IMG/VR virus record: IMGVR_UViG_3300035199_001168
Span: 1-39,230 of that record
Reading direction: 5' to 3' (one strand)
Length of the DNA: 39,230 nt
Source: a virus
In this document: positions 6,739-16,900 of the stretch, piece by piece
Layout of the letters: each line of letters opens with the position of its first letter
Numbering within the stretch: position 1 is the stretch's first letter
The notes under the pieces: generated by a model
Seen by the model: only the letters and a program-made list of their open reading frames with translations
What the model was told of the DNA's origin: nothing
Databases searched by the model: none
Translations under genes and position numbers: made by a program

Positions 6739-8633
6739 CAGGCACCTCCGTGGTGGCGTTCGAGGCGCAGGGCCTGCTTAACCCGGGCGGCGCCGATGCC
6801 ATCAGCGCTGATGTCCACCGCCAGGCACAGGCCACGCCAGGTGTCCCCCGGCTCGCGAACCTCGCAGAGCATCGCCGGCTCGATCAGGCCCGGCGCCGAA
6901 CCACCCACCGGGAACAGCGGGATGCTGAGGTTGACCACCTCCTGATCGCCGCCCTTACTCAGCTCGCAGATCCCGCGCGACCGCGCCGGGGCGGTGTCGG
7001 TCACCAGGTCGTCGAACACCTCCGGCGCCCGCAGTTCACCGGCCGTGCCGGCCCGGCGCACGTCGACCGCCACCCCATGGGTGGTGCCGGAGACATAGAC
7101 GCTGTTCCAGGCCGGCTGTGGGCTCCACTCGCCGCCCACCTCACCAATCACCTCGGCGGGGATGATCCGGTCCATCACCGCCTCAGCCCACAGCCACACT
7201 GCTTCGCGATAACGCGGCAGCACGCTGAGGGCATCGGCCTCGCGGGCGGGCCGCACCACAGCGCCCGTGGACTCGGCCACCCGCGCGATCACCTGCAGGG
7301 CTGTCTGGTCCTGGTAGCTGAAGGCGCCGGCCGGCAGAGTCCAATCTTCCGGGCCGATGCCAGTGGCATCCCAGCTCAGGGTGAAGCCGGTGAATTCCAG
7401 CTGTGCCTCGGCGGCCTGGCGGGCATTGATCGGGGCGCTGTTCACTCCGCTGCGCCGGGGCGCGTAGGGCTCGGCCAGCAGTTGGGTGCGACTGGCCCCG
7501 CTGATGCTGTAGCGCTCGCCCGGGAACTTCACCTGCCGGGTGTACCGTTCCACCAGGAACAGCCATTTCCAGCCGTTCACGTCCAGCTCCACGGTCTTGG
7601 GTCCGTTGCCATCCGGGCGCACCAGGTTGAGCGAGGTGCGCCCGAACAGGTCGGCGCTTAACTTCCAGCTGAAGCTGTCGATGTCCAGGCTGGCCTTGAT
7701 ATTCGTAGCATCGAGCGGCGTGCGCGACGGCAGCACCACAAGGCTGACGCTGTTGGCGATCATGTAGGTCTCCAGAATGTCCGGCTCCACGGGCGGGTCG
7801 ATGACCACAATCGGGCCGGGGTAGTCGGGATAGGTGATCCCGGTCGGAATCGGGTCCAGCGGGCGCGCCCGGCCCCACAGCAACCGCCGCCACTGGTTGA
7901 TGATCCGCGCCGGCTGGAAGCGGTCACCCACCCCGCTGTCCACCGGCCGGATGCGACTGGGCGGCGGCACATAGCGAAAGTCAAAGAACACCTGCGGTGC
8001 GGTGGCCGGGGTGTAGCGCCGGCCGCCCAGGTGGAAGTCCAGCGGACCCGGTCCCGGCACGTAGAGGCTGGCCCGGCGGGCCTGTTCGGTGTCGGGGCGC
8101 GGCCCAAATTCGTTGCTGCGCTGGTAGCGCGGCTGCACCTCGGCATCCCTGGCCGGGGTCAGCGGGTTGTAGACCAGGCGCAGCCGCACCTGATCGCGCG
8201 GCCGGCGGTTCGGTTCCCAGCCACTGGCCAGCCCCCGGTCGCGCTCCGGCACTCGGCGCCAGGTATCCGCTGCCGCACTGTTCTGGCCAACTGCCGGGGT
8301 CCAGCCGAGGCTGTCGCCCACATCCGCCGCCGCCACCCGGTCCCAGCGCCCCGCCACCACCAGTCCCTGCGCCCGTGCCCGTTGCCAGCCGGATTCGCAG
8401 GCCAGTTCCTTGGCCACCACTTCGGACCAGGGCGCCCCGGTCTCCGGGGTGTGCCGCTGGCTCGGCCGATGCCAGCGGGCCGTGATGCCCACTACCAGCC
8501 GAGGCAATGGCAGCCCCGGCTCCACCGGCCCGGTAGAGTCGTCGACGAATTCGAAGACCACCGGGTTGGCGGGGACGTAGGGCTCACCCTCGAAGTCGAA
8601 CTGCGGCGCGAGTGGCGGAATGTACTCAGCCAT
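6738..8633 (-). CDS. Large tail hub/baseplate protein
   Basis: A 631-residue protein placed after the long tail proteins and before the fibres, where the central tail hub (gp27-like or lambda J-like role) is expected. Residues 1 to 40 are a proline-rich arm (MAEYIPPLAPQF). Residues 280 to 600 show alternating beta segments with conserved blocks ITYPDYPGPIVVIDPP and DIDSFSWKLSADLF, reminiscent of siphophage hub proteins that connect the tube to the receptor-binding complex. Assignment rests on size, position and fold pattern. Confidence 0.65.
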   Translation of the reverse strand: MAEYIPPLAPQFDFEGEPYVPANPVVFEFVDDSTGPVEPGLPLPRLVVGITARWHRPSQRHTPETGAPWSEVVAKELACESGWQRARAQGLVVAGRWDRVAAADVGDSLGWTPAVGQNSAAADTWRRVPERDRGLASGWEPNRRPRDQVRLRLVYNPLTPARDAEVQPRYQRSNEFGPRPDTEQARRASLYVPGPGPLDFHLGGRRYTPATAPQVFFDFRYVPPPSRIRPVDSGVGDRFQPARIINQWRRLLWGRARPLDPIPTGITYPDYPGPIVVIDPPVEPDILETYMIANSVSLVVLPSRTPLDATNIKASLDIDSFSWKLSADLFGRTSLNLVRPDGNGPKTVELDVNGWKWLFLVERYTRQVKFPGERYSISGASRTQLLAEPYAPRRSGVNSAPINARQAAEAQLEFTGFTLSWDATGIGPEDWTLPAGAFSYQDQTALQVIARVAESTGAVVRPAREADALSVLPRYREAVWLWAEAVMDRIIPAEVIGEVGGEWSPQPAWNSVYVSGTTHGVAVDVRRAGTAGELRAPEVFDDLVTDTAPARSRGICELSKGGDQEVVNLSIPLFPVGGSAPGLIEPAMLCEVREPGDTWRGLCLAVDISADGIGAARVKQALRLERHHGGA

Positions 8634-8650
8634 GCCTGCTACTCCTCCAC

Positions 8651-9943
8651 TTAGGGCTGAACGCCATGCTGCGCCATCAGGTCCAGGTCCAGGGCGTTGG
8701 TCACGGCATGCGCGGTGCCCGGGTGCAGGACCACTTCACCCAGCAGACCGTTGTAGGGGTAGCTGGTCCCCGCCCGCATGCCGATGTACAGCGGGTGGTT
8801 GCCGAACGGCCCCAGCCCTGTGTCGGCCTGCCCCGAATACGAGAGCCCTGCTGTGGTGCCGTTGACCCGCGCCACGGTGGTCTCCTCGCCCGACGCTGCC
8901 AGGTCGAGCACCCCGGCGAACACCGCCGACCAGGGAATACCCGGCCGCCCGGCGGTATGCACGCCACCCGGCAAACTGCCACTGCCCCGCCGGCCGAGGC
9001 CGATGGCGCCGGCCGCCACCTCGCTGACATCGAGCATGAAGGTGCCGGTGGAACCGTAGAACTGCACCGTCGACTCCAGGATGATGCCCATCGCCGTCGT
9101 CAGCGGCCGGAAGGCCAGCCACAAACTCAGCTGGCTGGTAGCCGTCAGGTTCAGCGCGGGCACCTGCAGGAAGCTGTTGGAGCCGTTGAAGCGCACGGCC
9201 GGCGCCGTGCCGATGCGCTGGATGCTCCCACCCTGGACGATGGTCGGTTGCTTACCGACCGTTGCCTGCAGCGCGTGGTGACCATGGCCCGACTGGTCGT
9301 AGAGCTTGGTCACGAAGCCGTTGCCGCTGCCGACGAAGTTCAGCAGCGCCGTCTCGTCCAGCATCCCGTCGACAAAACCGATATCCAGTTCGGTGTTGTC
9401 GCTCTCGCGGCGCACCCGCAGGGCGGCGCCGTTGTAATCCCCTCGCAGCAGGCGACTGGAGCTAAAGGCCAGGGCCGCGCCGGGGAACACGTCCAGCAGC
9501 TTCAGGCCACTGGTCTCCAATGGGATCGGGCCATGGGCCAACGGCTGGTAGTAGCGCACCGCTTCCAGCATGGCCGTGCCGACCGGTTGCGGCGTCTGTA
9601 CGGCATCGCTCCACCAGGCGGGCTCCGCAGCCGGCAACTGGCCGGCCGAGGTCACCCGGTAGAGGAAGCCGATGAAGGTGGAGGGGCGGATGGTGTCCCC
9701 CACCGCCACCGTCATCGACGGCGCCCACGCCTTGCCCCATTCATCCACAGCCAGCGCATACACGCGGCTCTGCTGCGAGGACACTTGCAACATCAGGGTG
9801 GCGTTGCCGCTGGCATCGCTCGCCCCACTGCCACACACCCGCCAGGTGCCATCGGGCCCCTGTTCCACCGCCGCGATCCGGCGGGTGGCCGGCATGCCGG
9901 CCACCCGCACAGTCGCGCCCAAGGTCGAGCCATACATGGCCAT
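8651..9943 (-). CDS. Tail protein with arabinofuranosidase-B-like (GH54-type) domain
   Basis: A 430-residue protein. Residues 1 to 145 form a tail-anchoring part. Residues about 155 to 425 carry the pattern of the alpha-L-arabinofuranosidase B catalytic/ConA-lectin family: AFSSSRLLRGDYNG, ALRVRRESDN, LDIGFVDG, then LYDQSGHGHHA at 214-224. In phages such domains are thought to bind or trim surface polysaccharide. Whether this copy is catalytic cannot be told from sequence. Its start overlaps the upstream stop by one base. Confidence 0.75.
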   Translation of the reverse strand: MAMYGSTLGATVRVAGMPATRRIAAVEQGPDGTWRVCGSGASDASGNATLMLQVSSQQSRVYALAVDEWGKAWAPSMTVAVGDTIRPSTFIGFLYRVTSAGQLPAAEPAWWSDAVQTPQPVGTAMLEAVRYYQPLAHGPIPLETSGLKLLDVFPGAALAFSSSRLLRGDYNGAALRVRRESDNTELDIGFVDGMLDETALLNFVGSGNGFVTKLYDQSGHGHHALQATVGKQPTIVQGGSIQRIGTAPAVRFNGSNSFLQVPALNLTATSQLSLWLAFRPLTTAMGIILESTVQFYGSTGTFMLDVSEVAAGAIGLGRRGSGSLPGGVHTAGRPGIPWSAVFAGVLDLAASGEETTVARVNGTTAGLSYSGQADTGLGPFGNHPLYIGMRAGTSYPYNGLLGEVVLHPGTAHAVTNALDLDLMAQHGVQP

Positions 9944-12900
9944 CAGTCGGCGTCTCCTCTGATCTGCAGGCGGAATTGGTCATCCGCCACGGTGCCCTGC
10001 CCGCTCAGCACCGTGCGGACGATCCACAACGGCCCCAGGCAGCTGTCGGTGTTGAAGCGCACGGCGTTGCCGGCGGCCCAGCCACCGCCCCACCCGGCAG
10101 CGCGCAGGGTGAAGTACGGGGTGCTGGTGGCCGGGTTGATGGGCGAGCAGTCCTCGCCAATGCTGCCGATGGCAATCACCCCCAGCTTTTCCTCGACCAC
10201 CTGGAACTGCGCCGAGCTGGTGAACACCAGCGCCCACTTGCCGGCGATGGCGCCCTTGTTGGTGATCAGCGGCGGGTAGTTCAGTTGGTTGTACTGCGCC
10301 GTGGTGCTGTCCCCGATGGGCTGGTCGGTCCAGTTCGGCGCCCCGCTGTTCCACGTCCGCTGGGTGAACCAGCGATACAACCGCCCCTGCAGGTCGCCCC
10401 AGGTCACCGCGCTGGACACCTGGGTTTCCCCTTCCGGCAGCGACCAGGGCAACGGCGCGCTGAGGCCGAGCACGCCGCTGATCTGCACCTCGGTGCAGAC
10501 CGCCATGTGCTCCACGCGGTCGCGGATGGTCAGCGGCAGGCTCAGCGGGTTGCCTTCTGCGTCCTGCAGGACCAGCGGATTGGACCAGGTGACCCGGCCC
10601 AGCTCGCGGTTGGCAGTGAAGCTTTCGGCCCGCAGCGCCAGGCCGCTGGCATCCACCACACTGATGTCCGCCTGCAGTGCCCGCCCCAACTGAACCGTGC
10701 CGCCGCCCTGCGGGCTGGCCACCACGGTGGAGCCGGTGTGGTGAACCACCAGCACCTCGCCCTCGCGGTAGATCGGCACGCGCCCGTCCGCCGGCAGCCG
10801 CACCGGATCGAGGCCGATCAGGTTGGCGTCCAGCGGCAGGCTGGTGTAGAGCACCGTGTTGTAGCGCAGCAGCAGCGGAATCACCGGGATGTCGCTGGCC
10901 CCGGTGGTGTCCTCCGGATTGCTGGTGAACTGCAGCCGGACAATGCCGGTGGTGATGTCCACCGTGCCCTTGATCACGGGCGAGTCGATCTCCCCGTTCA
11001 TGTCCGCCGCCGCCGTCACCACCTGCGCGGTGTCTGCCCGCACGGCGGTGATCTGCAGGCTGCCCGGCCGCAGCGGTGCCCCCGGCGTGCGGAAGGTCAT
11101 CGCGTTGACGGTGAAGCCGGCGTTGGTGGTCAGGCAGGCCAGCAGGTCCAGTCCGGCGGCTACCCCGGCGGGATAGGTCGTCAGGGTGGCCTGGCGGCCG
11201 GCGTAGTCCACCGTGCCCACCGCCGTGCCGGCGTTGGTCTGGCTGGCGATGTTCTTGTAGAGCACACCGTCGCGGTCGACATAGGTGTCCCCACCCCACT
11301 GCAGCAGCAGCGAGCCAGGGACAATGGGCTCGGCCACATTCGGCAGCAGGTCGAAGGTGACCGGCGGCGCCGGTTGGCTGTCGGCCTGCGCGCCGTAGGA
11401 CAGCCCATTGGGCTGCGCCCGCACGTTGAGCGTGCCGCCGAAGCCTTCCTGCAGGGTGACGTTGGTTCCGACCAGGACCAGCTCGTCCTCGCCCCAGGTG
11501 CCGTGGCTTTTCTTGGTGCTGTAGACGTACTCGGTGAAGGTGTAGCCCGCCTTCACCTTGAGGGTGAAGGCTCCCGTGCTGTAGTTCAGCGTGCCGTCGA
11601 AGCCGCTCCAGCCGCCGTTGCCGTTGTCCGCCGCCTCGCGCGACTGGGTAATCTGCGACTCATAAACCGGCAGGCTGCCGCCGCCCTGCACCACCTTCCA
11701 GTTGATGGCCGGTGCCGGCTGACGCCGGGTCACGCCCCAGCTCACTCGAACGCTGCCCGGCTTCAGCGGGGCGCCCGGGATGATCCCGGAGACGATACCG
11801 GCGCCATCGGCCGACAGGTTCAGCGGGGTGTCGGTGACCGCGCCCTGCTGGTAGCTGTAGGTGATCGCGCTGCCGGCGTCGGGCGTAGCCCCCAGCTGCA
11901 GAGTCAGGTCACCGCTGGCGTAATGGATCACGCCATCCCCGGCGGTACCGCTGAGGGTGCCGTTGCCCTGGTCCACCAGGGTCTTGTTGACCCCGCCAAC
12001 TTTCACGGTGGCGGTCAGCGAGCCGGGAAGAATGCCGTCATGCGGCAGGCGGTGGCGAATCGTCGCCCTGCCCTGCACGCTCGCGCCGTAGCGCTGGGTC
12101 ACCTCGGCATCGTTCTGCCCGACGTACTGGAAGATCAGAGAGCTGCCGACGTCCGGCAGGGCGCTGAGGGTCAGGCTGACGCCGCCGGTCGCAAAGGCGA
12201 TGGTGCCGCTGCCCTCCCCTGTCAGCTCACCGTTGCCGGGATCGCGGATCTCCTGCCACTTGCCCAGCGCCATGTAAGAGATCACCAGGGTGCCGGGGCG
12301 CGGCTTGGCGTCGGCCAGGTTGAGGGTGTAGGCAAAGCCCCGGTTGCCGAGCTGGATGGGCAGCTCACCCGTCACCGCCTGGCCGGTGACCGGTGCGCCG
12401 GGCGTATGCACCGCTGTGGCGGCGCCCGTGAAAGCGGAGCCGGCGCGGGTCGCATTGAGCTCGCCCGTTTCGTAGTCGATCAGGATCTTGTCGAAGCCGT
12501 TGCTGCCGGAGACCAGGCGGAAACCGCCCGTGCGGTCATCCTCGAACACCCCGCCATTCAGGGTCAGGCTGACGCTGCCCGGCACGATCCCGTAACCGAT
12601 GAAGCTGCGCGATTGGCCGCCGCTGACAGTGGCAAAGGTCAGTGCCGACGAACGCGCCGGGCCGCTGGCCAGGATCATCCTGCGCGGGTAGCCACCGAGC
12701 TGGTCGATCAGCGGGGTTTCGCGGGTGGCACTCGGGACCAGCGCGGCATAGACGCTCTGTACTTTCAGGGCGAGGTCGCCCTGGTTCACGCCCTCGGCCA
12801 ATGGGCTGATGCCGTAATAGCGCGCGGCATCGGCCACCTGGGTGCTGAGCACTTGGCTTTTCGGCAGGCTGGTTCCCGAGGGGATGACCTGGCCGCCGGG

Positions 12901-13503
12901 AAAGGTCGACAGCAGCGGCGCACTGATCGACAGGTCCAGCCGGCGCCGGGTCAGGTTGATGAAGTTGCCGTTGCCGTATTCGTAGACGAAAGTCTCCAGG
13001 CGCTGCTCGACGCGGGTGAGGCGCACGTACTGGGTAGAGACGCCATCGACCAGCTGGTAGACCTCGCCGATTTCCGGCAGACGCTGCTCTTCCCGCTGCA
13101 CGCAGGCCAGGGCGCGCTGCCCCTGCAGCTGGTTGCCCAGCAGTTCGAAGGACGAGGCCACGGAGGGCACCACGTAGCTCTCGATGCGGTTGCGCGCATC
13201 GGCGCGTTCGTCGGTCTGGCTGCCGGTGTTGAACAGCACCACCGAGACGCGCGGATCTTCCGGCGCCTTGGTGACGATGCAATGGGCACCCAGGTAGGCA
13301 TCGGCGTTGTCGGTGAGCACGCCGGCAAACGCCTTGCGCAGGTTGATGCGGCCCAGCGTGCGGTCAAGGCGGGAGATGTCCGGGAACAGGTTGTTCATCT
13401 CCTCGTCCGCCACGGCCTGGCCGGTGGCCCGGCCGCCGCCGTCGTCCTCATCAGTGAGGCGCTGGCTTTTCAGCAGTTTCACGTCATCGACGTTGATGGT
13501 CAT
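9943..13503 (-). CDS. Very large tail protein with tandem beta repeats
   Basis: A 1186-residue protein starting MTINVDDVKLLKSQ. An upstream in-frame ATG at 13539 is rejected because it falls in the terminator hairpin, while GGAG lies 7 bases before 13503. Residues 1 to 295 are a helical/beta head. From about 300 to 860 at least six units share the pattern PGSL/V-x-(V/I), then GNG-x-L, then a G-x-(I/V)-x-Y-x-(S/T)-G turn, and read as repeated beta-sandwiches. The C terminus is another beta domain. It follows the tape measure region and probably forms the tail tip or a central spike scaffold. Confidence 0.75.
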   Translation of the reverse strand: MTINVDDVKLLKSQRLTDEDDGGGRATGQAVADEEMNNLFPDISRLDRTLGRINLRKAFAGVLTDNADAYLGAHCIVTKAPEDPRVSVVLFNTGSQTDERADARNRIESYVVPSVASSFELLGNQLQGQRALACVQREEQRLPEIGEVYQLVDGVSTQYVRLTRVEQRLETFVYEYGNGNFINLTRRRLDLSISAPLLSTFPGGQVIPSGTSLPKSQVLSTQVADAARYYGISPLAEGVNQGDLALKVQSVYAALVPSATRETPLIDQLGGYPRRMILASGPARSSALTFATVSGGQSRSFIGYGIVPGSVSLTLNGGVFEDDRTGGFRLVSGSNGFDKILIDYETGELNATRAGSAFTGAATAVHTPGAPVTGQAVTGELPIQLGNRGFAYTLNLADAKPRPGTLVISYMALGKWQEIRDPGNGELTGEGSGTIAFATGGVSLTLSALPDVGSSLIFQYVGQNDAEVTQRYGASVQGRATIRHRLPHDGILPGSLTATVKVGGVNKTLVDQGNGTLSGTAGDGVIHYASGDLTLQLGATPDAGSAITYSYQQGAVTDTPLNLSADGAGIVSGIIPGAPLKPGSVRVSWGVTRRQPAPAINWKVVQGGGSLPVYESQITQSREAADNGNGGWSGFDGTLNYSTGAFTLKVKAGYTFTEYVYSTKKSHGTWGEDELVLVGTNVTLQEGFGGTLNVRAQPNGLSYGAQADSQPAPPVTFDLLPNVAEPIVPGSLLLQWGGDTYVDRDGVLYKNIASQTNAGTAVGTVDYAGRQATLTTYPAGVAAGLDLLACLTTNAGFTVNAMTFRTPGAPLRPGSLQITAVRADTAQVVTAAADMNGEIDSPVIKGTVDITTGIVRLQFTSNPEDTTGASDIPVIPLLLRYNTVLYTSLPLDANLIGLDPVRLPADGRVPIYREGEVLVVHHTGSTVVASPQGGGTVQLGRALQADISVVDASGLALRAESFTANRELGRVTWSNPLVLQDAEGNPLSLPLTIRDRVEHMAVCTEVQISGVLGLSAPLPWSLPEGETQVSSAVTWGDLQGRLYRWFTQRTWNSGAPNWTDQPIGDSTTAQYNQLNYPPLITNKGAIAGKWALVFTSSAQFQVVEEKLGVIAIGSIGEDCSPINPATSTPYFTLRAAGWGGGWAAGNAVRFNTDSCLGPLWIVRTVLSGQGTVADDQFRLQIRGDAD

Positions 13504-13522
13504 GGAGCACTCCAGCCAGAAA

Positions 13523-13549
13523 TGAAAAGCCCCGCTCAAGGGCGGGGCT
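13523..13549 (-). terminator. Intrinsic terminator inside the tail operon
   Basis: On the minus strand AGCCCCGC-CCTTGA-GCGGGGCT is followed by TTTCATTTC. It has an 8-bp GC stem. It sits in the 56-bp gap before the 1186-residue tail protein and ends about 20 bp before that gene's start. Confidence 0.8.
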
Positions 13550-13559
13550 CAGGGTTGGG

Positions 13560-13967
13560 TCAAGGTTCAGGATCGGGCGGCGGCGGCGAGACGCTGATCA
13601 AACGCAGCGTCACCTCCATGTCGGCATCCGGCGGCGGGTTCACTTCGCGGTACAAGGGCACCGCCTCCAGCGGCGCCTCGCCCTCGGCCCGGCGCCACAT
13701 CACGTGGAACTCACGACCATCCGGCAGGACCAGGTGCATCACCTTGCGCACCTGGTCGCGCAGCACCTCCAGCTGGCGCACCACGGACAGCGGCGTCCAC
13801 ACCCCGCCATTGCTGCGCAGGGTGATGTCGCGACCGAAGTGCTTCTGCGCTTCCTGGATCACCAGGTGCCCGGTGATGGAGCGCTCCCGGTCCTGCGCCA
13901 CGGCGTCCCACTCGAACTCATCCACCCATTCGAACTGGTCATCCAGCTCGATGCTGTCGAGCATCAT
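13560..13967 (-). CDS. Tail protein downstream of tape measure, function unknown
   Basis: A 135-residue protein with a very acidic N terminus (MMLDSIELDDQFEWVDEFEW), a central DITLRSNGGVWTPLSVVRQ segment and a proline-rich C terminus. Its ATG abuts the tape measure stop (TAGATG) with GAGGAG 7 bases upstream. It occupies the place of lambda gpM-like tail tip initiators, but no family motif is visible, so only a tail role is inferred. Confidence 0.7.
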   Translation of the reverse strand: MMLDSIELDDQFEWVDEFEWDAVAQDRERSITGHLVIQEAQKHFGRDITLRSNGGVWTPLSVVRQLEVLRDQVRKVMHLVLPDGREFHVMWRRAEGEAPLEAVPLYREVNPPPDADMEVTLRLISVSPPPPDPEP

Positions 13968-16900
13968 CTAGCGACTCCTCAATGCGGCATCCTCAAGGAG
14001 GCCGATCAGGTTGGTTTCGTCCTCGCCAGCGGCCACCGACACATCCACCGCACGGCCACGCCCATCCTCCAGGCGAATGACCTTGGGCGGCGCCGGGGCG
14101 GCGGACTGCGGGGCGGCGGCCTTCACCTCTTCGGCGCGCTTCTGCTGGGCAGTGCGCTCGGCCTGCGCCGAGGTTTCCGCCTCGATCTGGCGCAGCAGGC
14201 TGAGGGAGCGCTGCAGGTTGGCCACCGCGTTGGGGTCGCCCGCCTGCCGTGCATCCTCCAGCTGGGTCTCCAGTTCACGACGGCGCCCGGCAAAGCGGCG
14301 CCGCTCGATGTCGTCCTGGTTGCCCTGCAGTTGGTCCAGTTCGTCCTGCAGGCCGCTGAGGGTCTGTTGACTGCTCTCCCCCAGTTCCCGCATGCGGTCC
14401 TTGGCCGAGGCGATGGCCGACTCCAGGGTGCGCAGGTCCGAGTCGTTGAGCAGGCGCACATTGTTGCGCGCCCACCCTGCTTCCTGGGCGAAGCGCCGCG
14501 CGGTGAGGCTGCCATCCTCATAGCCTTCCATGAGCTGCTGGACCGCCTGTTTCTCCTGCAGGTACTGCACCTGCAGGCGCTGGCTGCGCACCAGGGAGTC
14601 GGTCATGAAGCGCCCGAAGTCGCTCAGGCCGACGGTGTTGGCGGCGGCCTGCATCTGGTCCAGGGCATCCTTGGCCCGCTCCAGCGACACGGTGGTGGCC
14701 TCCAGGCCGCTGGTGTCCAGCGCGAGGTCCACCGTGGTGATGCCCTGCAGCTTGTCGTACGCCGCCAGGGCGGCCTCACTCAGCTGCGCCAGCGGCTCGC
14801 GCGCCCGGGTCATCACACCGCCATAGAAGTCCTCGACGGCGCCCATGTCCTTCTGGGCTTCCTCGGCCCCCTTGCGGCGGTCCTGCATGGCCTGGTCACC
14901 GGCCCGGCGCTCCGCTTCCATGCGCCGGCCCGCCTCGCGGCGCAGGTCCTCGCTGGTCTTGATCGCCTCACGGTCGCTGGCGTTGCGCTCGTCCTGACTC
15001 TTCTTGCCGGCGTCGGTGGCGCCCTTCAGTTCCTTCTGGCGCTGGGCGGCCTTGGCCAGTTCGCTGTTGTACTCGGATGCGGTGATCTTGCCGTCGCCAT
15101 ACAGCTTGCGCAGGGCGGCGCGGATGTTGTTGATATCCACATCCGTCTTGGCATCGCTGATGGCCTGCTGCACTTCGGTCAGGGTGGCCAGTCCATCGTC
15201 CAGGTTGGCCAACTGGGGGTCAGCCGCGCCGGCCGCCGCGCCGAGTTTCTTGATCGCCTCAGCCGTCAGGTTGTGCTGTTGCTGGTACTGCTCCAGGGTC
15301 AGCTTGCGGCCCATGTAGGCCTCCAGCAAAGCAGCCTGGACCGCCTTCAGCTGGGCCACCGAACTGGCCGAGGAGAAGGCTTTCTCCGCATCCTGCAGAC
15401 CGCCGATCTCCACCTTGGCTTCGGCCACGCCGCTGGAGAGCCGGCGGATCTCGTCGTTCGCCTGGTTGTGCTGGGCCTGCCACTGCTCCAGGGACAGCCG
15501 GCCGGCGAAGTATTCCTGGCTCAGCAGTTTCTGCTGAGCGCGCAGGGCGGCCACCGCCGCCTCATTCTGGCGGGTGACATCCACCGAGCGCTCGGCCTCG
15601 CTGACGAAGCCACGCTGCTGCTCCAGGGCGGCCATGGCCTGCTCGAACTGCTCGGCCGTCAGGCGCCCCTCCATCCGGGCGGCCATCAGGCCCTTCTTCA
15701 CCTGTTCCAGCTGCTCCGCCGTCTCGGAGAAGCGGATCGCCGCCATGGCGTTCTCGATGCTGGTGATGTTGCTGCGGAAGTGGTCCTCCACGTCCGCGCT
15801 CATCTGCCCCAGCTGCTGGCTGCCGCGCTTGGCCGCTGCGACCACGGCATCCGCCTGGCGCTCGGCACTGGCCTCGGCCGAGCCGGCCACGCTGTCCCAG
15901 GTGGCCTTGAGGTCCTCGCCATCCTGGGCGACCTGCTGGGCAAAGGACGAACCGATGTCGAGCACCTTGCCGCGGGCCGCTTCCAGGCCCGCCACCAGCT
16001 TCTCGCCGCCAAGGGCGTCCGGCACGGCACGGGCCACCAGGGACATCACGGACAGCGCCGTGGCGCCCAGCGCCGAGAATGCCGTGCCCGCCGAGCTGAC
16101 AAAGCCGGTGAGCAGGTTCCCCGCCACGCGGAATGGCGCGGCCAGCATGGTGGTCCAGCGCACGGCGGTGTCGATCTGCTGGCCAAACTGGCTCAGCCAG
16201 GCGCCAGAGTCCTGGGCCAGTTTGCTGAAGTCCACCTCCAGCAGGCCGGCGGCGAACTCGCGCACCCGCTCCGCGCCCTGCACGAACGCATCCGACAGCC
16301 CCTGCGCCAGTTCCTGCAGACGGCCATCAGCGTCCATCTGTTCGATGGTGGTGATCAGGTTGTCCAGCTGGCCCTTCACGTAGTCCAGGGCACCGGACTT
16401 GGCGATCCGGTCCATGAAGCCCGACCAGATGTCGGACAGGTTGCTGACCAGGCCGGAGAGGCGCGACATGTTCGCCGCTGCCGAGCCCTGCGAGCTGCGG
16501 CCCATCTCGTCGATCAGGGCCTTGATCACGTCGCGGCCAAGCTTGCCCTTGGTGGCCAGGTCCTGCAGCTCGCTGGTGTTCTTGCCGGTGACCTTGGCCA
16601 GCAGGTCCCACACCGGGACGCCGCGCTCAATCAGCTGGAGGACTTCTTCGGTCTGCAGCTTCTCTTTGGACCAGGCCTGACCGAGGGCGGTGGTGATGCC
16701 GGTGAGGCGTTCCATGCCGCCGCCGAGCTTCGACGACTGGTCGGTGATGGCCTGCAGCGTGCCATCCATCGGGTCGAGCCCGAAGGTCTTCAGCAGGGCA
16801 AAGGCCTCGGTCACGTCCGCCACTTCGAGCGGGGTGTCCTTGGCGAATTTCTTGATCCAGGCGGTGGCCTGCTCGCCACCTTCGATGGAGCCCATCAAGG

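Noticed and set aside
9976-13971. A 1331-codon open frame on the plus strand opposite the large tail protein.
   Set aside because: It is an antisense shadow of a GC-rich gene: its translation is rich in Arg, Gly, His and Gln with no domain, while the minus frame has clear beta repeats and a ribosome binding site.
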